From Syntrophaceae bacterium UBA3084 (GTDB taxonomy: Bacteria; Desulfobacterota; Syntrophia; Syntrophales; UBA6807): 17,562 nt of DNA. The translations under genes and the position numbers were made by a program. The notes under the pieces are model-generated. The model did no database searches. It worked only from the letters and a program-made list of their open reading frames with translations, and had not been told where the DNA came from. Shown piece after piece: positions 1 through 7,025 of this stretch (within the stretch, counting starts at the first letter, position 1; each line of letters begins with the position of its first letter). Location: the NCBI GenBank assembly GCA_002367335.1, contig DFBI01000048.1, forward strand, positions 25,542-43,103, in the 5' to 3' direction.

Positions 1-2
1 CA

Positions 3-278
3 CTGTATGGTGGAACCATGGATATTATCAAAGACGCATCGGAAACCATATTCAAGAGGCTTGTCTGGCACACCGCCAAAAGAGATCAGGCCGGAATCGT
101 ACAGAAGCTCACCAACGAACAGGAGGTTCAGGAAATATACGGGCTTGGCGATGCCGGGTTTTACGGTGAACTTGGCAGCGGCAGCCATGAAAACAGAAAC
201 GATTTTAGATCAAATCCCATTAATGACTCTGTTGATTTAGTACGATTTCATGAAAAAGCTACTTTTTGCTATCAATGA
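3..278 (+). CDS. 3' end of an unidentified gene (partial, doubtful)
   Basis: An open frame enters from the left edge and stops at 276-278. Its first part, to about codon 65, reads like a soluble, charged, helical protein (IVQKLTNEQEVQEIYGLG). The last 20 or so codons run through the left arm of the inverted repeat at 218-350, so the natural C-terminus may have been replaced by the inserted element. An ATG at 18 with GGTGGA before it could be an internal start, but the frame is open upstream as well. I recognise no family. The opposite strand is also open from an ATG at 186-188 to the left edge, with reasonable codon use but no Shine-Dalgarno sequence, so the coding strand is not certain. Confidence 0.35.
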   Translation: MYGGTMDIIKDASETIFKRLVWHTAKRDQAGIVQKLTNEQEVQEIYGLGDAGFYGELGSGSHENRNDFRSNPINDSVDLVRFHEKATFCYQ

Positions 279-350
279 TTTCACATAGTTAGGGCGTCCC
301 ATTTTGCAAAAATCGCTGAATTTGACATTAAATCAACAGAGTCACTAATG
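218..350. repeat. Inverted-repeat element, possible MITE or long hairpin
   Basis: Two 22-nt arms, 218-239 and 329-350, are inverted copies that differ at one position. The shared core is GACTCTGTTGATTTA on the left and TAAATCAACAGAGTC on the right. They enclose an 89-bp AT-rich spacer with no coding signal. Length, terminal arms and position at the ragged 3' end of a gene fit a small non-autonomous mobile element. A transcript-processing hairpin is the alternative. No clear target-site duplication is visible. The rest of the 279-436 gap holds no gene. Confidence 0.55.
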
Positions 351-436
351 TAGTGTTTGTTTTTTCTCTTGCCATTCTTCATTGTATATAGTATCCAAAG
401 ATTTATTAGCGTTGTATAATCATTGGGAGATATTTA

Positions 437-2173
437 ATGGATATTGTTTGCAGAATATCTGGTGCGCGAAACAGCTTTAAACTTCTTTTAGCTTTTATTG
501 CCATTTTTACCCTTGTTTCATGGAATTCCCCCGTTTTTCTTCATGCCGAAGAAAGCAGTTGTGTGTCATGTCATACCAGCATGAAAAAGCTTCTTGAAAT
601 CACCAGGGATATTGAGGCATCAAACCCCAAAGTGGAAAAGCCTGCCGAGTCAAAGGGGGAAGGATGAGGAGGAGCTGTGGCTCCGTTGGAGCCATACGAA
701 AAGGTGCTTATTGATACCGACTTCCTGGATGAGGATGAAGATGTGCATGGCCAGATTTCCTGTGAGACATGCCATGGAGGAAATCCCGAAAGTAACGATT
801 ACAAAACAGCTCATGAAGGACTGGTAAGAGACCCCACCTTCCCCGATCCCTCAAAAACCTGTGGTGAGTGCCATGCAATTGATGATGAGAGTGGTCATCC
901 GAAAATAACAGGGAAAAATAAAACTAATCTTCATGTAACCCTTGCTCCTTTCAAGAATAAGATATACCTCAGAGCAAATCCGGATTCCTGTGTACGCGAC
1001 AAGATCGACGACGCCATGGGGACAAATTGTTCGGCATGCCACAGCAGCTGCGGTCAGTGTCATGTCAGCCGCCCCACATCTGTCGGGGGTGGATTCATAG
1101 ATGGACACCTTTTCCAGAAGACACCTCCCGTCGAGACAAATTGTACTTCATGCCATGGAAGCAGGGTCGGAAAAGAATTCCACGGAGAAAATGAGGGCAT
1201 ACCGGCTGACGTTCACCACGCTGAGCATGAAATGGCTTGTAAGGCATGTCACACCGGTGATGAAATGCATGGTCACGGGATGGATAAGGAACCTTTTGAC
1301 AGATATGAGGTCGCAAATAGGGCAAAGTGTGAAGACTGTCATAAGATGGCAGGTTCGGAAAAAACGGAAACTGATAAACAGGGCAAAGATCTTGTGCATC
1401 CGGACCATGCTATCCACCAGGGCAAGGTAAGCTGCCAGGTTTGTCATTCTATGCCATACAAAAACTGCTACAGCTGTCATGTGGGCAAAGACAAATCGGG
1501 TGCACCTTATTTTGAAACAGCTCCCTCAAAGATGGATTTCAAAATAGGCCTGAATCCCAAGGTGACGGAAGACAGACCTGAAAAATATGTAATAGTTCGC
1601 CATGTACCGGTAAACCCCGGCCTGTTTGATTTCTATGTCAAGGATGCCTTAACGAACATGGATAAAGCACCGACCTGGAAATTTGCGACCCCGCATAATA
1701 TCCAGCTTAAGACCCCGCAGAACGGAACATGCCTCGCGTGCCACGGGAATGACAAACTTTTCCTGGCAGAGGAAGACCTTGAACCATGGGAAGTTAAAGC
1801 GAACAAAGATATTCTGGTTCCTCTTAAGCCAACTCCATCTGTAAGGCATAACTGGCTGGAGCAACCCGAACTTCACCTGAAAAAGGTGGATTGCCTGACA
1901 TGCCACAATCCCTCATTGCAATCCCCCATAAGAGATTGTCAGCAGTGTCATGCGAAAGACAGTGTACTTTTGACAGCAGCCGAAGGAACTCCTGAATATT
2001 CATTAACAAACTGGAGCTTTACGAATAAGGAGCTTCTCGAAAAGGGCAATTATGTTGTGGGAAGCAACAGGATACCGGCCCTCGATATTATCGGAATCCT
2101 GCTGATAATTTTAACGTTTGCGGGATGTGCGATACACGGTATTCTGAGATTCATCAGCAGAAGGAGAAAATAA
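437..2173 (+). CDS. Membrane-anchored 13-haem cytochrome c with in-frame TGA (candidate selenoprotein)
   Basis: Periplasmic multihaem electron carrier. Residues 1-37 form a signal peptide (hydrophobic core about 14-35, likely cleavage after LHA). Thirteen CXXCH haem sites follow: CVSCH at 42-46, then twelve more from CETCH at about 109 to CQQCH near the C-terminus. A hydrophobic helix at about 546-570 followed by RRRK anchors the end in the membrane. The start is ATG 437, with GGGAGA at 425-430. Codon 77 is TGA (665-667), and the same frame continues for 501 codons. Read through, this gives one coherent 578-residue exported protein. Read as a stop, the upstream piece is a signal peptide plus one haem, and the downstream piece (GTG 677, AGGAGG at 667-672) would have twelve haem sites and no export signal. 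A hairpin right after the TGA fits a bacterial SECIS element. A nonsense mutation or sequencing error remains possible. The cytochrome b gene starts 4 bp downstream, so the two are probably an operon. The exact redox partner is unknown. Confidence 0.85.
665..696 (+). promoter_or_regulatory. SECIS-like hairpin directly after the in-frame TGA
   Basis: The TGA at 665-667 is followed by a 9-bp stem, 676-684 pairing with 688-696 (one G-U pair), closed by the 3-nt loop GTT at 685-687. The loop begins 17 nt after the TGA and its first base is G. Known bacterial SECIS elements lie just downstream of the UGA, have a short apical loop with a G in the first two positions, and place that loop about 16-37 nt from the UGA. 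A weaker competing hairpin (GGAGC 671-675 with GCTCC 680-684) could form instead. Purine-rich AGGAGG at 667-672 could alternatively serve re-initiation at GTG 677. Confidence 0.55.
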
Positions 2174-2177
2174 GAAA

Positions 2178-2801
2178 ATGTCCGAGAAAATTTATTTGCA
2201 TCCCGTCACCGAACGTGTATGGCACTGGATACATGCCATCCTGGTTATACTATTAATATTGTCCGGCACCCAGATACACTGGCCGGACAGTGTTAATCTT
2301 TTTGGAAGTTTTTCAAATGCTATATCCTTACACAACTGGGCTGGAATATTACTGGTCTGTGATTTTTTTCTGTGGCTGTTGTACAATCTGATCTCCAAAC
2401 GCGTTTCACACTATATCATAAGAAAGGAAGATATACATCCTGGGATGATTGTGCAGGCAAAGTTTTATGCCTATGATATTTTTAAAAACAGACCCCATCC
2501 CTATTTTCCGTCTGAGGACAATAAATTTAATCCGCTGCAGAAGGCAACCTATTTCAGTTTTATGTTTGTTATGATGCCCCTTCTGCTGATCAGCGGCATT
2601 ATGTATATGTATCCATATTATTTTTCATCATTTATCTCTCTTATCGGCGGCATGAAAGTTGTGGCTATTTTTCATTACATTATGGCTATTATATTTACAG
2701 CCTTTTTTGTCGCCCATATCTACCTGGCCACTACAGGTCATACCATCTTCGCCGATTTTATCTCTATGATTACAGGTTATGCCGAAAAGGAAGAACATTA
2801 A
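2178..2801 (+). CDS. Cytochrome b561-type membrane subunit (Ni/Fe-hydrogenase / thiosulfate reductase b-subunit family)
   Basis: Integral membrane dihaem cytochrome b of 207 residues, the usual size for this family. Four hydrophobic helices are visible (about 15-32, 50-72, 125-148, 160-183). Histidines suited to binding haem b lie in helix 1 (RVWHWIHA, H16/H19), helix 2 (LHNWAG), helix 4 (IFHYIM) and after it (AHIYL, TTGH). The gene begins 4 bp after the multihaem cytochrome c stop, with AAGGAG at 2161-2166. By family analogy it exchanges electrons between the menaquinone pool and the periplasmic cytochrome c encoded just upstream. No catalytic subunit lies next to the pair, so the module is likely a generic quinone-periplasm connector. 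Direction of electron flow cannot be read from sequence. Confidence 0.88.
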   Translation: MSEKIYLHPVTERVWHWIHAILVILLILSGTQIHWPDSVNLFGSFSNAISLHNWAGILLVCDFFLWLLYNLISKRVSHYIIRKEDIHPGMIVQAKFYAYDIFKNRPHPYFPSEDNKFNPLQKATYFSFMFVMMPLLLISGIMYMYPYYFSSFISLIGGMKVVAIFHYIMAIIFTAFFVAHIYLATTGHTIFADFISMITGYAEKEEH

Positions 2802-2881
2802 CTATATCGCATTACCACGATGTTATCTCCAAAGACTTAGGATTTGTCCAAAAATAACTTATACGTTTATACCTCTCATTT

Positions 2882-3043
2882 TCAGGCCATCTTTAACCGA
2901 TTGTCAATCGCAAAATCCTCAAAAGAGCTTAGCCGAACGGTTTTGCTCATTCATATCGATTAAACCTGAACGTCTAATTGCAGACTTCTCTCTTGACAGA
3001 CCCTCGATGATCACAATTTTCCACTCAATGGCAGACAGATGAT
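2882..3043 (-). pseudogene. Possible gene fossil in the 2802-3179 spacer
   Basis: Within the 378-bp gap the minus strand reads as a protein-like stretch (SAIEWKIVIIEGLSREKSA, then MNEQNRSAKLF) ending at a stop at 2919-2921. A one-base shift at the T run before that stop continues as EDFAIDNRLKMA to a stop at 2882-2884. A stop bounds it on the other side near 3043. No start codon with a ribosome-binding site is seen, and I recognise no family. The plus strand also has an open frame here (2779-3042), so this may simply be chance coding potential in a non-coding spacer. Confidence 0.2.
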
Positions 3044-3100
3044 TTTAAAGATAGCTGTTGATATAGAAAAGTGAAGGATATAGCTGTCTATTTTGAGGTG

Positions 3101-3140
3101 TAACAAAATAATTTTCATTTTCGTTTTATTTTGTTATATT
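3101..3140 (+). promoter_or_regulatory. Promoter with overlapping 11-bp inverted repeat (possible operator) for the lyase gene
   Basis: TAACAAAATAA (3101-3111) and TTATTTTGTTA (3126-3136) are perfect inverted copies with a 14-bp spacer, about 25 bp centre to centre. The right arm overlaps a candidate -10 box TATATT (3135-3140). A weak -35-like TTTTCA sits 17 bp upstream at 3112-3117, inside the spacer. A dimeric repressor bound here would cover the promoter. The lyase ATG is at 3180 with AAAGGAGG at 3161-3168. Chance symmetry in AT-rich DNA is the main alternative. Confidence 0.4.
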
Positions 3141-3179
3141 AAAACAAATTACTAAATTTAAAAGGAGGATTTAGAAATT

Positions 3180-4550
3180 ATGGCATTCGGAATCATGGAA
3201 ACGGAAATGTTCAAAAACTTCTATAGCTCACCCGAGATGAAAGAGGTTTTTGAGGAGAAGAATTACATTGAAACTATGATAGAATTTGAAGTGGCACTTG
3301 CTGAAGCTCAAGCTGAACTCGGGATGATACCTGAAGAAGCTGCGGCGGAGATAAAGAGGAAAGGTAATACTGGATATGTAACAATCAAAAGAGTAGCCGA
3401 AATAAATGATGACATCAAGCTATTTACAGTAGCCATGATAAGGGCGTACAAGGAGGCCTGTGAAGGTGATGCAGGAGAATATATCCACTACGGGGCCACG
3501 AGCCAGGACATTATCGAGAGTGCCCTGGCATGTCGCGTAAAGGATGCACTAAATATCGTTGAAGACAAATTAAAAAAAATATTGAAGACCCTTCTTGACC
3601 TTGCTGAGAAATACAAAGATACCCTTATCACAGCGAGAACTCATGGGCAGCAGGCTTTGCCCTCTACCTTTGGATTTATTCTGGCAGGTTACGCGGATAT
3701 GGTTTATGTACACATAGAAAGAATACAAGAGGCAAGAAAGCGTATCTTGATTGGTAGCTGTACAGGTGCGGTGGGTGTCTCATCCGCATTTTATGCAATT
3801 GGTGGCGAAAAGATTGTCGATCTGGAAAAAATGGTAATGGATAAAATGGGTTTGGGTACCCCGTTGATATGCCATCAACCTAATAATGGTAAGTGGGCAG
3901 AGTTGCTGGATATCCTTGGTTTGATTGCTCAAACGTTTGAAAAGATCGGGGAAGATTTGTATACATTGCAGCGGACTGAAATAGCTGAGATCGCCGAGCC
4001 CTTTGATACGGAAAAGCAGATTTGCAGCAGTACCATGCCTCAGAAAAGAAATCCAATCTACGCAGAAATGATGTCTCCATTTGCGAAAGTGGTAATATCA
4101 AACGCTGCAGCCATGATGGGTTCTCACCATCGAGACGCTCGTCATTTCACCCCGTTTTATCTGTACGATCTTTTAATCCCTGAAAGTTTTCTTCTCGTGG
4201 ATACAATGCTTAATGCCGGTTTGACAATCTTTAGCGGTATTCAGGTGAATGTTGCAAAGATGAAGGAAACGCTTGATCTTACAGGAGGTCTTATGACATC
4301 TGAAGCTCTGTTATTTGAACTGGCAAAAAAAACAGGGAAGAAAGAAACAGGCATGGCAATTGTTCACAGAATAGCGATGTACTCATTTGAAAATAACAGG
4401 CCGTTTATCGATGCATGTTTGGAAGACGAAGAGATTGCGCAATATTTTACGAAAGATGAGGTTAAAAAAATCCTTGCACCTGAAAATTATATTGGTATCG
4501 CTTCCAGAATTGTTGATCAAGTGGTCAATAAGTATCTGAAAATAGTATAA
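3180..4550 (+). CDS. Adenylosuccinate lyase / 3-carboxymuconate cycloisomerase-type lyase (fumarase/aspartase superfamily)
   Basis: Cytoplasmic homotetrameric lyase family that eliminates fumarate or carries out related C-N or C-O beta-eliminations. The 456-residue length is normal. The three conserved regions are visible: HYGATSQD at 103-110, THGQQALPSTFG from 154 (H155), and the signature loop SSTMPQKRNP at 283-292 with the catalytic serine. The HYGATSQD wording and the SHHRDARHFTPF stretch are closer to the PcaB/carboxymuconate branch than to classical PurB (HxGLTSSD), although many enzymes annotated as PurB share them. The ATG is set by AAAGGAGG at 3161-3168. The gene stands alone: the upstream module ends 378 bp away and a terminator follows. 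No purine or aromatic-degradation neighbours support a substrate, so the reaction is left open. Superfamily membership is secure. Confidence 0.9.
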   Translation: MAFGIMETEMFKNFYSSPEMKEVFEEKNYIETMIEFEVALAEAQAELGMIPEEAAAEIKRKGNTGYVTIKRVAEINDDIKLFTVAMIRAYKEACEGDAGEYIHYGATSQDIIESALACRVKDALNIVEDKLKKILKTLLDLAEKYKDTLITARTHGQQALPSTFGFILAGYADMVYVHIERIQEARKRILIGSCTGAVGVSSAFYAIGGEKIVDLEKMVMDKMGLGTPLICHQPNNGKWAELLDILGLIAQTFEKIGEDLYTLQRTEIAEIAEPFDTEKQICSSTMPQKRNPIYAEMMSPFAKVVISNAAAMMGSHHRDARHFTPFYLYDLLIPESFLLVDTMLNAGLTIFSGIQVNVAKMKETLDLTGGLMTSEALLFELAKKTGKKETGMAIVHRIAMYSFENNRPFIDACLEDEEIAQYFTKDEVKKILAPENYIGIASRIVDQVVNKYLKIV

Positions 4551-4595
4551 ATGTTTAAATAGGGGTCATGCTCGGTCCTCATTCTTGTTTTCCAT

Positions 4596-4637
4596 GATAG
4601 GTGAGACCATAAGAGGTCTTGCCTATCGCTCATTTTT
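4596..4637 (+). terminator. Rho-independent terminator after the lyase gene
   Basis: GATAGGTGAGACC (4596-4608) pairs with GGTCTTGCCTATC (4615-4627) to form a 13-bp stem with two wobble pairs and a 6-nt loop. Five T follow at 4633-4637 after a 5-nt gap. It lies between the convergent lyase and GT2 genes. The T run is only on the plus-strand side, so it best serves the lyase, though the hairpin could also hinder minus-strand transcription. Confidence 0.6.
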
Positions 4638-4659
4638 GCAGGACTTTACAATTAAGGGA

Positions 4660-5439
4660 CTAACGGCTTTGGTCTAATGACTTAGTCTGTTTGTGTAGCT
4701 CGCTCAACTTGGCATATTTGAAAAATTTGTTGACAGAATCAGTAATAGAAAGAGTAAGGCCTTGGGCTCCATCAAGAGCACCAAGTTTCAAAAAGTAGCT
4801 TTGGAAAAACGCCAGGGCCGCCCGAAATGAAGCCGACCAGATTGTCGCCTTCCTGCCCTCAATAAAGGCTTCCTGGGCGCCCAACGTTGAATAGTGATCA
4901 ATCTTGATCAAGATTTTGCTCAGATCGCTCTCCGTAAAATGTTCTATGGGAACATCCAGCGCTTCCACATGACCATTGACTTCCACCGACTCATGAACTG
5001 CTGCAGAGGTCATTCGACCGAGGTTTTTCTGAAAAAGCCTGATAATCCTGTCTCCACCCCAGAGATGTTTAATCAAGCGGCCCCGGAACCAGTTCTTTCG
5101 GGGAAAACTGTAACCGGCCACATCATCCGATCCCTTCGACACGATATCCCCGATAGCCATGGCGGTTTCAGAAGGAATGCGCTCGTCGGCATCAAGAACA
5201 AGCACCCATCGGTGTTTACATTTATCGATGGCAAACTGCTTCTGCGGGCCAAAACCCCGCCACTCCTCGATAAACACATCGCATCCGAAGTCGGATGCAA
5301 TCTTTACCGTATCATCTGTACTACCGGAATCCACCACGACGATTTGATCCGCAAATTTGATGCTTCCGATGCAACCGGGCATGTTTTCTGCTTCATTCTT
5401 CGTGATGATTGCCACTGAAAGAGGTATTTTTTTACCCAT
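4660..5439 (-). CDS. Family 2 glycosyltransferase, WaaE/KdtX/LgtF-like (LPS core)
   Basis: Inverting GT-A glycosyltransferase acting at the cytoplasmic face of the inner membrane, by family analogy adding glucose to an inner-core heptose of LPS. The 259 residues match the WaaE/KdtX group. Visible features: the N-terminal nucleotide-binding strand and loop (SVAIITKNEAENM), VVVDSGSTDDT at 34-44, the metal-binding DADE at 83-86, and a basic region with WGGDRIIRLF characteristic of this subgroup. The C-terminal part carries a mildly hydrophobic stretch suited to membrane association. The ATG has AAAGGA upstream. It lies at the edge of the glycan cluster and is transcribed away from it, with convergent neighbours on the left. 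The acceptor sugar is inferred, not shown. Confidence 0.88.
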   Translation of the reverse strand: MGKKIPLSVAIITKNEAENMPGCIGSIKFADQIVVVDSGSTDDTVKIASDFGCDVFIEEWRGFGPQKQFAIDKCKHRWVLVLDADERIPSETAMAIGDIVSKGSDDVAGYSFPRKNWFRGRLIKHLWGGDRIIRLFQKNLGRMTSAAVHESVEVNGHVEALDVPIEHFTESDLSKILIKIDHYSTLGAQEAFIEGRKATIWSASFRAALAFFQSYFLKLGALDGAQGLTLSITDSVNKFFKYAKLSELHKQTKSLDQSR

Positions 5440-5575
5440 TGTTAGAAGGAATCCTTTAGATTAAAAATGTATGTTACCGCAGATACATAGCACAGTTGCA
5501 AGCCAATTAAAATAATGAATTTTCTGTGTGAATCTGATATAAGGGCTATCTTCGCGGGATAATCGCAGAAACATT

Positions 5576-5602
5576 TTGACAAAAATCTATTCTTTTAATA
5601 CT
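5576..5602 (+). promoter_or_regulatory. Candidate promoter for the ATPase gene
   Basis: A consensus -35 hexamer TTGACA lies at 5576-5581. A poor -10 candidate (TAATAC, 5596-5601) follows at short spacing, about 50 bp before the ATG at 5652. A second AT-rich -10-like box, TATATT, is at 5627-5632 without a matching -35. The remaining intergenic DNA (5440-5575) also holds a short ATGTAT/ATACAT inverted repeat of unknown meaning. Confidence 0.3.
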
Positions 5603-5651
5603 TGTTAGGTAATTTTAGTTTAAACTATATTCTATAGAGAAGTGATTATAG

Positions 5652-6926
5652 ATGAAGCCAAGAGAATCATTTCAATCGCTATTAAAACAAAAAAAAGACA
5701 AAAAAGTCTCGCTGCTGATTGGTGCCCGGCAAGTCGGCAAGACAACAATCCTGAAAGCTCTCTATAAAGAACTCAGCGCTGGCTCAAAGGCCATTTTTTT
5801 CGATTTGGACATATACAGCAATTATGAAAAGGTTAATACCTTCGAAAGTTTTGTAAACACTTTAAAATTAAATGGTTATGATGAAAATCACAGGGATTTT
5901 TTCTACGTATTTCTTGACGAATTTCAAAGATATCCCGGATTGACACTCATAGTAAAAAATATCTATGACAGATTCGATAATATAAAAATTTATGCGTCAG
6001 GCTCATCTTCAATCAAAATCAAGGATGAAATCCAGGAATCGCTCGCGGGCAGAAAACGTACAAACAATATTTATCCGCTAAGTTTTGAGGAATTTTTATG
6101 GTTCAAGGAGGATGAAGATGCTATTCAACATCTGCATAACATCGGAAAATTAAAAGGGAAACAGCTTAAACAACCAACTTCAAAACTATTGGCGTACCTG
6201 AATGAATTCATGGTAACCGGCGGCTACCCCGAAGTTGTTCTGGAAAACGACAAGGCAGATGTTCTGAAAAGCATTTTTGATCTATATGTAAAGAAAGACC
6301 TGCTGGAATATTTTGATGTCTCAAAAATCAGCCCCGCGAAACGGTTAATAGAATATCTGGCAATCAACAACGGGCAGAAAATAAAGTATAGCGATATCGG
6401 ACAGATATGTTCTCTGCGTTACAAAGAGGTTCTTAATTATATTGAATTATTGAAAGAAACATACCTGATAATTGATCTGCGGCCATTTTTCTCAAACAAG
6501 AATTCTGAACTTGTCAAAATTCCCAAAATCTACTTTATAGATAATGGTGTGAGAAATTATTTCATCAACAATTTTAATCCCGTTAACAGGAGAAACGATT
6601 CCGGGTTCTTGTTTGAAGGATTCGTGCTGTCTGAATTATTGAAGAGCGGCGTAAAAACAGATGTAATCAAGTTCTGGCAGGACAAGAACAAACACGAAGT
6701 GGATATTATTCTGGATTTTATCACCAAACAGATCCCGATAGAAATTAAATATAAGGAAAACCTGAAACGTGAGGATTTCCTCGGGCTAAAAGCCTTCTGC
6801 GGCATGTATCCAAAGACACACACACCATTTCTTATCAACCTGAACAGGCAGGAGCAGGATAAAAAATATGAATTCACTCTGCCTTATGATCTGTCGTTCA
6901 TAAGCAATGAATTTCTCTCGAGATAA
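5652..6926 (+). CDS. AAA-type ATPase with C-terminal DUF4143 (COG1373 family)
   Basis: P-loop ATPase of a widespread but functionally obscure family, often found in mobile or accessory DNA. Walker A is GARQVGKTT at 24-32. Walker B is FLDEFQ with D89/E90. The sensor-like ASGSSS follows (about 115-120). The C-terminal DUF4143 part (about 220-424) includes a winged-helix-like region, FEGFVLSELLK, and HEVD at 348-351 with EIK at 364-366, a layout resembling the PD-(D/E)XK nuclease fold. The 424 residues are a full length. It has no evident link to the glycan genes on either side and is probably an insertion into that cluster. Whether it has nuclease activity cannot be told. The downstream gap (6927-7025) shows no strong terminator. 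Confidence 0.9.
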   Translation: MKPRESFQSLLKQKKDKKVSLLIGARQVGKTTILKALYKELSAGSKAIFFDLDIYSNYEKVNTFESFVNTLKLNGYDENHRDFFYVFLDEFQRYPGLTLIVKNIYDRFDNIKIYASGSSSIKIKDEIQESLAGRKRTNNIYPLSFEEFLWFKEDEDAIQHLHNIGKLKGKQLKQPTSKLLAYLNEFMVTGGYPEVVLENDKADVLKSIFDLYVKKDLLEYFDVSKISPAKRLIEYLAINNGQKIKYSDIGQICSLRYKEVLNYIELLKETYLIIDLRPFFSNKNSELVKIPKIYFIDNGVRNYFINNFNPVNRRNDSGFLFEGFVLSELLKSGVKTDVIKFWQDKNKHEVDIILDFITKQIPIEIKYKENLKREDFLGLKAFCGMYPKTHTPFLINLNRQEQDKKYEFTLPYDLSFISNEFLSR

Positions 6927-7025
6927 AACTGGAAACCGCAATCATAAAATGTTAAACGAGCGTCTCATATATAAAAAATCTTCTTTCCCTAAAGGGGAAT
7001 ATCGAGGGGTTCCCTGCAAGTAATT

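Noticed and set aside
415..420. TATAAT box before the cytochrome c gene
   Set aside because: It is a perfect -10 hexamer, but transcription would start at about 427, inside the Shine-Dalgarno at 425-430, and no good -35 is at 392-397. It cannot serve the ATG at 437 well.
677..2173. Separate twelve-haem cytochrome starting at GTG 677
   Set aside because: It would lack an export signal although c-haems are attached in the periplasm, and the signal peptide lies in the same frame just upstream. One interrupted gene is the simpler reading, although re-initiation is not excluded.
2779..3042. Open frame on the plus strand overlapping the cytochrome b end
   Set aside because: It overlaps the cytochrome b 3' end in another frame, has no ribosome-binding site and no recognisable domain.
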